From: an uncultured Lachnospiraceae bacterium
GTDB lineage: Bacteria > Bacillota_A > Clostridia > Lachnospirales > Lachnospiraceae
Reading direction: 5' to 3'
DNA: 5,393 bases
Assembly: GCA_946621895.1 (NCBI GenBank)
Contig: CAMOOZ010000271.1
Span: 1 to 5,393 of the forward strand
Shown here piece after piece: positions 1 to 5,393 of this stretch. The stretch's first letter is position 1; each line of letters begins with the position of its first letter. The notes beneath the pieces were generated by a model. It had not been told where the DNA came from, did not search any database, and saw nothing but the letters and a program-made list of their open reading frames with translations. A program made the translations under genes and the position numbers.

Positions 1-473
1 AATTCGCCAAGTGCCTCCAGAAGCGCTTCGGCCTGATCCCCGGCGTGACGGACAAAAACTACATCACCAACAGCTACCATGTCCATGTGACAGAGCCCAT
101 CGACGCCTTCGAAAAGCTTTCCTTTGAGGCCCAGTTCCAGAAGCTTTCTCCCGGCGGCGCCATCAGCTATGTGGAGGTGCCGAACCTTCAGGGCAATATT
201 CAGGCCGTGCTCGCCGTGATGCAGCATATCTACGAGAACATCATGTATGCCGAGCTGAACACGAAATCCGATTACTGCCAGAACTGCGGTTATTCCGGGG
301 AGATCCAGATCGTTCAGGATGAGGATGAAAAGCTGGTGTGGGAATGCCCGCAGTGCGGCTCCAGAGACCAGACGAAGATGAATGTGGCCAGGCGGACCTG
401 CGGTTACATCGGCACGCAGTTCTGGAATCAGGGCAGGACCCAGGAGATCAGGGACCGGGTACTGCACTTATAA
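1..473 (+). CDS. nrdD: Anaerobic ribonucleoside-triphosphate reductase, C-terminal part (5' end outside the window)
   Basis: This is the C-terminal end of the class III (oxygen-sensitive) ribonucleotide reductase, a cytoplasmic glycyl-radical enzyme that reduces ribonucleoside triphosphates to dNTPs. The reading frame is open from base 3, before the GTG at 45, so that GTG is internal. Seen directly: two CxxC pairs (cysteine codons at 276, 285, 345 and 354), which form the family's zinc site, and the glycyl-radical loop RTCGYIG, whose radical glycine is the codon at 402-404. The C-terminal residues (GTQFWNQGRTQEI and following) are typical of the family and end at TAA 471-473, so the native C-terminus appears intact. 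The activase gene nrdG follows 87 bases downstream. The last codons are duplicated just past the stop (see the repeat entries). Identification is very secure; the catalytic cysteines and allosteric domain lie upstream of the window. Confidence 0.96.
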   Translation, partial: FAKCLQKRFGLIPGVTDKNYITNSYHVHVTEPIDAFEKLSFEAQFQKLSPGGAISYVEVPNLQGNIQAVLAVMQHIYENIMYAELNTKSDYCQNCGYSGEIQIVQDEDEKLVWECPQCGSRDQTKMNVARRTCGYIGTQFWNQGRTQEIRDRVLHL

Positions 474-481
474 AAGTGATG
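446..481 (+). repeat. Direct repeat copy 1, nrdD 3' end
   Basis: First copy of an imperfect direct repeat. It covers the last eight nrdD sense codons (in part), the TAA stop and a few bases beyond. It matches 501-537 except for one missing A after GATCA and one C/T difference (C at 466, T at 523). This copy is the native one, because it encodes the conserved NrdD C-terminus. Confidence 0.9.
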
Positions 482-487
482 AAATTA

Positions 488-509
488 CCCTGATCTGTAA
501 GATCAAGGG
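488..509 (+). other. Inverted repeat / hairpin in the nrdD-nrdG gap
   Basis: CCCTGATCT (488-496) can fold onto AGATCAAGGG (500-509) with a three-base loop and one bulged A, giving nine base pairs. The same left arm is also a perfect nine-base complement of AGATCAGGG at 445-453 in the nrdD tail, so two mutually exclusive hairpins are possible. No T-run follows, so it is not a standard intrinsic terminator. It may protect the nrdD mRNA 3' end or mark a processing point; this is inference. Confidence 0.5.
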
Positions 510-537
510 ACCGGGTACTGCATTTATAAAAGTGATG
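501..537 (+). repeat. Direct repeat copy 2, noncoding duplicate of the nrdD tail
   Basis: Second copy of the 446-481 repeat, 55-56 bases downstream and between nrdD and nrdG. It carries one extra A and one C-to-T change. It lies outside the nrdD reading frame end and ahead of the nrdG ribosome binding site (AAGGA at 550-554), so it is not needed to code for either protein. It looks like a short local duplication. Confidence 0.9.
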
Positions 538-560
538 GGGATATAAATCAAGGAATAAAA

Positions 561-1121
561 ATGAATTATTCAGCGATCAAAAAGTATGATGTCGCCAACG
601 GGCCGGGGGTGCGGGTGAGCCTGTTCGTCAGCGGGTGCACCCATCACTGCCCGGGCTGCTTTAACGAGGAAACCTGGGATTTTGCCTATGGATCGCCTTT
701 TACCGAAGAAACGATGGAAGAGGTTCTTACCGCTCTTGAGCCGGAGTATATCTCCGGCTTAAGCGTCCTTGGGGGGGAACCCTTCGAAAAGGTGAATCAG
801 GAGGGCCTTCTTCCCCTGCTGCAAAAGGTGAATGAACGGTTTCCGGGAAAGGAAATCTGGTGTTATACGGGATATCTCTTTGATACGGATATCCGGGGGA
901 GGATGCTTGAGGAGAATCCTGTTACCGCGCCGCTGCTTGCCTGCATCGATGTGCTCGTGGACGGCCCCTTTATTGAAGCAAAAAGGGATCTGATGCTGTC
1001 CTTCAGAGGCTCTTCCAATCAGCGGCTTATCCGGGTGGCGCCTTCGCTGGAGCAGGGAGAGATCGTTACGGATCCCCTTCAGGATGCAGTCAATGAGGTG
1101 ACCTGCGATGCGATTAAATAA
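561..1121 (+). CDS. nrdG: Anaerobic ribonucleotide reductase activating protein (radical SAM)
   Basis: NrdG is the cytoplasmic activase that cleaves S-adenosylmethionine at an [4Fe-4S] cluster to generate the glycyl radical on NrdD. The 186-residue product carries the radical-SAM cluster motif CTHHCPGC (C26, C30, C33), preceded by the NGPGVRVSLFVSGC stretch typical of NrdG. It also has GGEP at 71-74 for SAM binding, WCYTGY near 100-105, and the DVLVDGPF segment at 130-137 followed by FRGSSNQR, all family hallmarks. The ATG is supported by AAGGA at 550-554, six bases upstream. The product is somewhat longer at the C-terminus than the roughly 155-residue E. coli protein. It sits directly after its substrate gene nrdD, and its last 14 bases overlap the next gene. 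The alternative of another glycyl-radical activase is unlikely given the neighbour and the lack of an extra ferredoxin insert. Confidence 0.96.
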   Translation: MNYSAIKKYDVANGPGVRVSLFVSGCTHHCPGCFNEETWDFAYGSPFTEETMEEVLTALEPEYISGLSVLGGEPFEKVNQEGLLPLLQKVNERFPGKEIWCYTGYLFDTDIRGRMLEENPVTAPLLACIDVLVDGPFIEAKRDLMLSFRGSSNQRLIRVAPSLEQGEIVTDPLQDAVNEVTCDAIK

Positions 1122-1818
1122 GTATCTCGCGGAATGCGGCGCATGCTCCAGAAGAGAGGCGGATAAGCTGATCGAAAAAGGCCTTGCAGAGGTGGACGGC
1201 GTGGTCGCCAGGCCGGGGATGCAGGTGGAGGAGGGCGCATTCGTAACGCTTGGGGGAAAGCCTGTTTCCCCGCAAAAAAACAAGGTGGTGCTGGCCTTTT
1301 ACAAGCCCTGCGGCGTCACCTGCACCGACCGGGATGCCCATGCGGAAAAGACCCTGCAGGATGTGCTGCAATATCCGAGAAGGCTTTCCTATGCGGGAAG
1401 GCTGGATAAAGATTCCGAGGGTCTTTTGCTGCTCAGTGACGACGGAGAACTGATCCATGCCGTTTCCCAGGGAGCCATGGCGCAGGAAAAGGAGTATATT
1501 GTCCGTGTTTCCGCGCCATTAACGGATTCCTTCCTGGAAAGCATGAGGGAAGTTGTATACCTTCCTGAGCTGGAGCAGAAAACGCGGCCATGCAGTGTTC
1601 GGAAAACCGGAGAAAGAGTCTTTCACATTATCCTCACACAGGGCTTAAACCGGCAGATCCGAAGGATGTGCAGCGCGCTGCATTATCATGTGGAGAGCCT
1701 GATGCGGGTCAGAATCATGAACATCACGCTGGGCAAGCTTGCGCCGGGGGAGTATTACGAGATCCGGGGGAAGAAAAAGGAAGAGCTTTACCGGCTGGCA
1801 ATGGGAAAACAGGGCTGA
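1108..1818 (+). CDS. rluF: S4-domain rRNA pseudouridine synthase, RluF-like
   Basis: This enzyme of the RsuA/RluB/RluE/RluF family isomerises uridine to pseudouridine in structured RNA. The N-terminus (about residues 1-60, MRLNKYLAECG, then SRREADKLI) is an S4 RNA-binding domain. The catalytic domain follows, with YKPCGVTCT at 65-73 and GRLDKDSEGLLLLSDDG at 97-113, where D100 is the expected catalytic aspartate. KEYIV lies at 128-132 and GLNRQIRRMC at 179-188. The wording after that motif (MRVRIMNITLG) resembles RluF, which modifies 23S rRNA U2604 in E. coli, more than RsuA or RluB; the exact target is inferred. The 236-residue length is normal. The ATG overlaps the nrdG end by 14 bases, and GAGGTGA at 1095-1101, inside nrdG, is a strong ribosome binding site. 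Translation is therefore probably coupled to nrdG. Family is certain; the RluF subtype is moderate. Confidence 0.9.
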   Translation: MRLNKYLAECGACSRREADKLIEKGLAEVDGVVARPGMQVEEGAFVTLGGKPVSPQKNKVVLAFYKPCGVTCTDRDAHAEKTLQDVLQYPRRLSYAGRLDKDSEGLLLLSDDGELIHAVSQGAMAQEKEYIVRVSAPLTDSFLESMREVVYLPELEQKTRPCSVRKTGERVFHIILTQGLNRQIRRMCSALHYHVESLMRVRIMNITLGKLAPGEYYEIRGKKKEELYRLAMGKQG

Positions 1819-1830
1819 TGCCGCATTTGC

Positions 1831-1836
1831 AGAGGG
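1831..1836 (+). promoter_or_regulatory. Ribosome binding site that decides the ligA start
   Basis: AGAGGG lies nine bases before the ATG at 1846, but directly touches the TTG at 1837. A further AAGGA (1840-1844) is only one base from the ATG. The spacing favours ATG 1846 over the in-frame TTG three codons earlier. Confidence 0.6.
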
Positions 1837-1845
1837 TTGAAGGAA

Positions 1846-3849
1846 ATGGATATCACAGAACGGATCGATCGCGCGCAGAAGGAAAAATCTCCGGCGGAAA
1901 GGATCAGGGCGCTGAAGGACATCCTCAACGAAGCGGGAAGGGCTTACTATTCCGGGGATAAGGAGCTGATCTCCAATCTGGAATATGACAGACTGTATGA
2001 TGAGCTGGCGGGTCTGGAACAGGAGACCGGCCTTATTTTTTCGGATTCCCCCACAAGACAGGTGGGCTATGAGGTCCTCTCCGCGCTGCCGAAGGAGCGT
2101 CATCCTGCGCCGATGCTCTCGCTGGGGAAGACAAAGGACAGAGAGGAGCTTGCCGCCTGGCTTTCCGGTCATCCCGGCGTGCTTTCCTGGAAGCTGGACG
2201 GGCTGACCATTGTGCTGACCTATGCGCAGGGGAGGCTTGCCAAAGCGGTCACCAGGGGAAACGGTGAGGTGGGAGAGGGGATCACGCCGAACGCCAGTGT
2301 TTTTATGGGACTGCCGCTGGAGATCCCCTTTAGGGGTGAGCTTGTGCTGAGAGGGGAGGCGGTGATCAGTTATGCGGATTTCAAGGAAGTGAATGCTTCC
2401 CTGCCGGAAGGCGAGGCGCCCTATAAAAATCCACGGAATCTCTGCAGCGGCTCGGTCCGTCAGCTGGATAATTCCGTCACCCAAAAGCGAAGGGTCAGGT
2501 TCATCGCCTTCAGCCTTGTCTCTGCGGAGAGCATGGACTTTCACGACAGCTTCACCGCGCAGCTGGATTTCCTTTCGTCACAGGGCTTCGAGGTTGTGGA
2601 GCATGTGCCTGTTTCAACGGAAACTGTTCCGGAAGCGCTGAAAGGCTTTGAGGAAAAGGTGACAGACTACGGGATCCCCTCCGATGGGCTGGTGCTTACG
2701 CTGGAGGAGCTTTCCTATGGCGCTTCCCTGGGAAGGACCGCAAAATTCCCCCGAAACGCCATCGCCTTTAAGTGGGCGGACGAACAGGCGCAGACCGTGC
2801 TGACCGGTATGGAATGGAGTGTTTCCAGAACCGGGCTGATCAATCCGGTGGCGTTGTTTGATCCGGTGGAGCTGGAGGGGACCACGGTAAAACGCGCATC
2901 AGTGCATAACCTGAGCATTATCAGGAGCCTGAAGCTGGGGATTGGCGATGCGCTTCTTGTTTACAAGGCCAACATGATCATTCCCCAGATCGCGGAAAAT
3001 CTGACGAAAAGCGATACGCTGGAGCTTCCGGATAAATGTCCGGTCTGCGGCGGGGCGACCGCTGTGGAAAAGGAAAATGAGAGCGAGGTGCTGATCTGCA
3101 CGAATCCGGAGTGCCCTGCGAAAAAGCTGAAGTCCTATGTGCTCTTTGTGAGCAGGGGAGCCATGAATATTGACGGGCTTTCCGAACAGACGCTGGAAAA
3201 ATTCCTTGGGAGGGGCTTTATTCATGACTTTGCGGATATTTTTCGCCTGCCTGCCCATAAGGAGGAGATCCTGGAAATGGAGGGCTTTGGCGAGCAATCT
3301 TATGTAAACCTATCAACAGCCATTGACCGCGCAAGGCATACCGTGCTTTCCAGACTGCTTTACGCGCTTGGGATCCCGGGTGTGGGGGCTGCAAATGCGC
3401 GTCTTTTGAGCAGGGCATTCAGGGGCTCCCTTGACGCGTTAAGCGCTGCGGCGCCGGAGGAGCTTTCCGCCATTGACGGGATAGGCACGGTGCTGGCCGC
3501 CCAGATCAGCGATTATTTCCGTGACGATAAAAACAGGCTCACCCTGCAGGCGCTGCTGCAGGAGATCAGGCTGGAGGAAGAGCGCTTCAGTGAAGAAAAT
3601 GCGCCGCTGTCCGGAGTGACGATCGTGATCACGGGCAGTCTTACCCGCTTCGCGAACAGAGATGCGCTGAAGCGCCTGATCGAAGAAAACGGCGGAAAAG
3701 TGGCCGGAAGCGTCTCCGCGAAAACCGGGCTTCTGATCAATAATGATATCGCCTCTGCGTCAGGCAAAAACAAAAAAGCAAGGGAATTGGGGATCCCGAT
3801 CCTTTCGGAGGACGATTTTCTGACGAAATATGGACTGAATACGCAGTAA
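1846..3849 (+). CDS. ligA: NAD+-dependent DNA ligase, divergent variant
   Basis: LigA seals nicks in duplex DNA during replication and repair, using NAD+ to adenylate itself. The 667-residue product has the full domain order: Ia region (about 1-60), nucleotidyltransferase (about 60-310), OB fold (about 315-390), a four-cysteine zinc finger (C398, C401, C418, C423), helix-hairpin-helix repeats (about 430-575) and a C-terminal BRCT domain (about 588-667). The adenylated lysine is K116 in WKLDG. NPRN at 195-198, R205 and the motif V lysine K309 are kept. Several usually fixed positions differ: N44 in ISN (normally ISD), S114 before the KxDG motif (normally E), N139 in TRGNG (normally TRGDG), and T285 in DGLVLT (motif IV, normally ending in KV). 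I recall similar wording in ligases of Lachnospiraceae, so this is probably a lineage variant rather than decay. It starts 27 bases after rluF, probably in the same transcript. An in-frame TTG at 1837 is the less likely start. Confidence 0.94.
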   Translation: MDITERIDRAQKEKSPAERIRALKDILNEAGRAYYSGDKELISNLEYDRLYDELAGLEQETGLIFSDSPTRQVGYEVLSALPKERHPAPMLSLGKTKDREELAAWLSGHPGVLSWKLDGLTIVLTYAQGRLAKAVTRGNGEVGEGITPNASVFMGLPLEIPFRGELVLRGEAVISYADFKEVNASLPEGEAPYKNPRNLCSGSVRQLDNSVTQKRRVRFIAFSLVSAESMDFHDSFTAQLDFLSSQGFEVVEHVPVSTETVPEALKGFEEKVTDYGIPSDGLVLTLEELSYGASLGRTAKFPRNAIAFKWADEQAQTVLTGMEWSVSRTGLINPVALFDPVELEGTTVKRASVHNLSIIRSLKLGIGDALLVYKANMIIPQIAENLTKSDTLELPDKCPVCGGATAVEKENESEVLICTNPECPAKKLKSYVLFVSRGAMNIDGLSEQTLEKFLGRGFIHDFADIFRLPAHKEEILEMEGFGEQSYVNLSTAIDRARHTVLSRLLYALGIPGVGAANARLLSRAFRGSLDALSAAAPEELSAIDGIGTVLAAQISDYFRDDKNRLTLQALLQEIRLEEERFSEENAPLSGVTIVITGSLTRFANRDALKRLIEENGGKVAGSVSAKTGLLINNDIASASGKNKKARELGIPILSEDDFLTKYGLNTQ

Positions 3850-3859
3850 GTGTTATAAT
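3831..3859 (+). promoter_or_regulatory. Extended -10 sigma-A promoter for the diguanylate cyclase gene
   Basis: TGTTATAAT at 3851-3859 is a perfect extended -10 element (TGnTATAAT). TGGACT at 3831-3836, matching TTGACA at four of six positions, sits 17 bases upstream of the -10 hexamer and inside the last ligA codons. Transcription would start near 3866, giving a leader of about 67 bases before the ATG at 3933. It would let the cyclase be expressed apart from the nrd-ligA operon. Confidence 0.65.
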
Positions 3860-3880
3860 AAGATAACTGAAGCAATTCCC

Positions 3881-3913
3881 ATACCCGGGTCTTTACGCAC
3901 CGGGTATTGTTTT
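3881..3913 (+). terminator. Terminator-like hairpin between ligA and the cyclase gene
   Basis: ATACCCGG (3881-3888) pairs perfectly with CCGGGTAT (3900-3907) around an 11-base loop, followed by TGTTTT (3908-3913). This fits a modest intrinsic terminator for the nrdD-nrdG-rluF-ligA transcript. The promoter at 3831-3859 lies upstream of it, so transcripts starting there would also meet it; it may be a leaky terminator or a leader control element. The T-run is short and interrupted by a G. Confidence 0.6.
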
Positions 3914-3932
3914 CGCTGGAGGGTATTTTTTC

Positions 3933-5309
3933 ATGACACGCATGCTGCGGAAGGCCAGAAATGAAGGGCTTTCCCTCAGATCCACTTTTTTTGTGATGCT
4001 GATCATCTCCCTGGGAGTCACGGGAATCCTGCTCTTTACGATCTATCGTACCTTTAATTCCTACAATGCGCTTTCCGATGCGACGGATACCTATATTGAG
4101 CTGCAGCAGGCTGCGGATAATCTGATGAGAGCCTCAGATTATCTGACGGAGGAGGCCCGCTGCTATGTGGTGTTGGGGGACAGAGACCATCTTGATAATT
4201 ATTTCCATGAGGCAGAGGTCGTAAAACGCCGGGAGAATGCGATCCGTGTGATGGAATCCCGTCTGCCTCTGTCCGATGCGCTGGATTCCTTAAAGGATGC
4301 GATGGAGGAGTCGCTTTCCCTGATGGATCGTGAATACTATTCAATGCTCCTTGTGCTGAAGGCGGAGGAAGATGAAAATATTCCGGAGGCAATGAGAAAT
4401 ACAACGCTGAAGCCTGAGGACGAGGCGCTTACCGCAGAGAAAAAAATGCTTCTTGCGCAGCGCATGATGCATGACGGTGAGTATTATGTGAGAAAATACA
4501 GGATCCGCGCAAATCTTCAGCTTTGCATTAATGCACTGAAAAACAGCACGCATGGGACGCAGAACGAGATGGAGACCCGGGTATACGGGGATCTGGTGTG
4601 GACGGCCGTCCTGATCATTCTGCAGTCCGTGTTTCTGATCCTTCTGCTGTTTATCACGACAAGGCTCGGGATCAATCCGCTGCTGCAGGCGGTTGAGCAT
4701 ATTAAAAAGGATCAGAAGCTGCCGATCATGGGTGCCCATGAATTCCGTTATCTTGCCGGCACCTATAATAAAATGTATACCGCCTACAAAAAAAGCATCA
4801 GCAAGCTATCCTTTAAGGCTTCCCATGATGAGCTGACCAATGTATATAACCGTGCCGGCTACGATCTGATCATTCGCAGCATTGATACCTCTTCCACGGC
4901 CTATCTTCTGATCGATGCGGACAAGTTCAAGAAGATCAATGATCAGAATGGCCATGAGGTCGGCGACAGGATATTAAAGAAGCTGGCGGACACGCTTCGT
5001 CAGAACTTTCGGCCGGATGACTATATCTTCCGGATCGGCGGAGATGAATTTGTCGTCTTTATGGTCCATGTGGATCAGAAGGTCAGACATCTGATCGAAA
5101 AGAAGGTGGAGCAGATCAATATGGAGCTTGCCAACACCGAAGACGGCCTTCCGGAGATCTCCGTGAGTGTGGGCGTGTCCCTCTGCCCGAAGGATGCGCA
5201 GCCGCAGGAGATGTATCGGGAAGCGGATATTGCATTGTATTATGTAAAGGAAAACGGCAGGAAGGGCTGCAGCTTTTACAGGCCGGGACTGGAGCAGAAA
5301 GCGGGCTGA
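3933..5309 (+). CDS. Membrane-bound sensor diguanylate cyclase (GGDEF)
   Basis: The product likely makes the second messenger cyclic di-GMP from two GTP. Of its 458 residues, about 18-38 form a first membrane helix and 221-241 a second. The segment between them (about 40-220) is highly charged and mostly helical in character, and should lie outside the cell as a four-helix-bundle-like sensor; its signal is unknown. A HAMP-like linker follows, with NPLLQAVEHI and later EFRYLAGTYNKM. The GGDEF domain starts near 295 with HDELTNVYNR. Metal- and substrate-binding residues are present: D328 in DADKFK, N336, D345, and the GGDEF signature at 369-373. RPDD at 360-363 is a correctly spaced RxxD inhibitory site, five residues before GGDEF, so product inhibition is expected. 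No EAL domain is present. The ATG follows GGAGGG (3918-3923) by nine bases. Active cyclase is well supported; the sensor fold is inferred. Confidence 0.93.
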   Translation: MTRMLRKARNEGLSLRSTFFVMLIISLGVTGILLFTIYRTFNSYNALSDATDTYIELQQAADNLMRASDYLTEEARCYVVLGDRDHLDNYFHEAEVVKRRENAIRVMESRLPLSDALDSLKDAMEESLSLMDREYYSMLLVLKAEEDENIPEAMRNTTLKPEDEALTAEKKMLLAQRMMHDGEYYVRKYRIRANLQLCINALKNSTHGTQNEMETRVYGDLVWTAVLIILQSVFLILLLFITTRLGINPLLQAVEHIKKDQKLPIMGAHEFRYLAGTYNKMYTAYKKSISKLSFKASHDELTNVYNRAGYDLIIRSIDTSSTAYLLIDADKFKKINDQNGHEVGDRILKKLADTLRQNFRPDDYIFRIGGDEFVVFMVHVDQKVRHLIEKKVEQINMELANTEDGLPEISVSVGVSLCPKDAQPQEMYREADIALYYVKENGRKGCSFYRPGLEQKAG

Positions 5310-5312
5310 CAT

Positions 5313-5346
5313 GACAGGAACGCGTCGTCGGCGCAGTTCATCTGTC
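5313..5346 (+). other. Imperfect intergenic hairpin before the last gene
   Basis: Three consecutive stem blocks can form: GACAG 5313-5317 with CTGTC 5342-5346, GAAC 5318-5321 with GTTC 5336-5339, and GCG 5322-5324 with CGC 5332-5334. The loop has seven bases, and AT and A bulge on the 3' side. This gives 12 base pairs. No T-run follows, so it is not a standard terminator; it could be an mRNA-stabilising or processing element between the cyclase gene and the next gene. Confidence 0.4.
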
Positions 5347-5361
5347 GAAAGCACCGGAGAA

Positions 5362-5367
5362 AAGGAG
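5362..5367 (+). promoter_or_regulatory. Ribosome binding site for the gene at the window's end
   Basis: AAGGAG is placed five bases before the ATG at 5373. An ATG at 5369 is only two bases away and reads into a stop after four codons, so 5373 is the likely start. Confidence 0.65.
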
Positions 5368-5372
5368 CATGA

Positions 5373-5393
5373 ATGCCGATTAAAATTCAAAAC
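5373..5393 (+). CDS. metA: Probable homoserine O-acyltransferase, first seven codons only
   Basis: Only MPIKIQN is visible before the window ends. This matches the very characteristic opening of MetA proteins (MPIKIP or MPIRVP, followed by a DLPA-like stretch), which acylate the hydroxyl of L-homoserine with succinyl- or acetyl-CoA in the first committed step of methionine synthesis. A good ribosome binding site at 5362-5367 supports a real start. It begins 63 bases after the cyclase stop, with no clear promoter or terminator between, so it could be co-transcribed with that gene. Seven residues are thin evidence, so the name rests on pattern recall alone. Confidence 0.5.

Noticed and set aside
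45..47. GTG at 45 as a gene start
   Set aside because: The NrdD reading frame is open and family-like upstream to base 3, so this GTG is an internal valine codon.
525..530. TATAAA as a -10 promoter element for nrdG
   Set aside because: No credible -35 hexamer lies at 16-18 bases upstream, and the same string occurs at the nrdD stop as part of the duplication.
1837..1845. TTG at 1837 as the ligA start
   Set aside because: The AGAGGG motif would touch the start codon directly. ATG at 1846 has proper spacing.
1645..2544. Long open frame of 299 codons on the - strand
   Set aside because: It runs antisense across the rluF and ligA coding regions, has no recognisable domain, and its composition is what a complementary frame of GC-rich genes gives. 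The other - strand frames are rejected for the same reason.
3881..3932. c-di-GMP riboswitch upstream of the cyclase gene
   Set aside because: The leader is too short and lacks the conserved GEMM-type core; only a simple hairpin and a rival pairing are visible.
5311..5393. Open frame starting ATG at 5311 and running to the window's end
   Set aside because: It has no ribosome binding site of its own, encodes an arginine/serine-rich low-complexity start, and overlaps the better supported start at 5373 in another frame.

Overview
The window looks like chromosomal DNA from an anaerobic, moderately GC-rich Firmicute, most likely a gut-type Clostridia (Lachnospiraceae-like). The reasons are an oxygen-sensitive class III ribonucleotide reductase, strong GGAGG-type ribosome binding sites, compact same-strand gene order, and a divergent NAD+-dependent DNA ligase of a type I associate from memory with Lachnospiraceae and relatives. 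All genes are on the + strand. I see no tRNA, rRNA, CRISPR array, insertion sequence or phage gene.

Positions 1-3849 read as one probable operon. It holds the 3' end of nrdD (catalytic subunit of anaerobic ribonucleoside-triphosphate reductase), nrdG (its radical-SAM activase), an S4-domain pseudouridine synthase of the RluF type that overlaps nrdG by 14 bases, and ligA (NAD+ DNA ligase). The first two form one enzyme system: NrdG uses an [4Fe-4S] cluster and S-adenosylmethionine to place the glycyl radical on NrdD, which then makes dNTPs. The ligase uses NAD+ to seal nicks during replication and repair, so three of the four genes serve DNA synthesis. The rRNA-modifying enzyme appears to be a translationally coupled passenger.

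The 87-base gap between nrdD and nrdG is unusual. It contains a near-perfect second copy of the last nrdD codons plus stop region, and an inverted repeat that can pair with either copy.

Between ligA and the next gene (3850-3932) there is an extended -10 promoter followed by a terminator-like hairpin and then a strong ribosome binding site. The next gene (3933-5309) encodes a membrane-anchored sensor diguanylate cyclase with an intact GGDEF motif and an RxxD inhibitory site. It probably has its own promoter, with the hairpin either ending upstream transcription or acting as a leader control element.

After a 63-base gap containing an imperfect hairpin, the window ends inside the first codons of a gene whose start (MPIKIQN) resembles MetA, homoserine O-acyltransferase.

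I see no clearly new biological system. The best candidates for a second look are the duplicated nrdD tail, the substituted active site of the ligase, and the leader of the cyclase gene.
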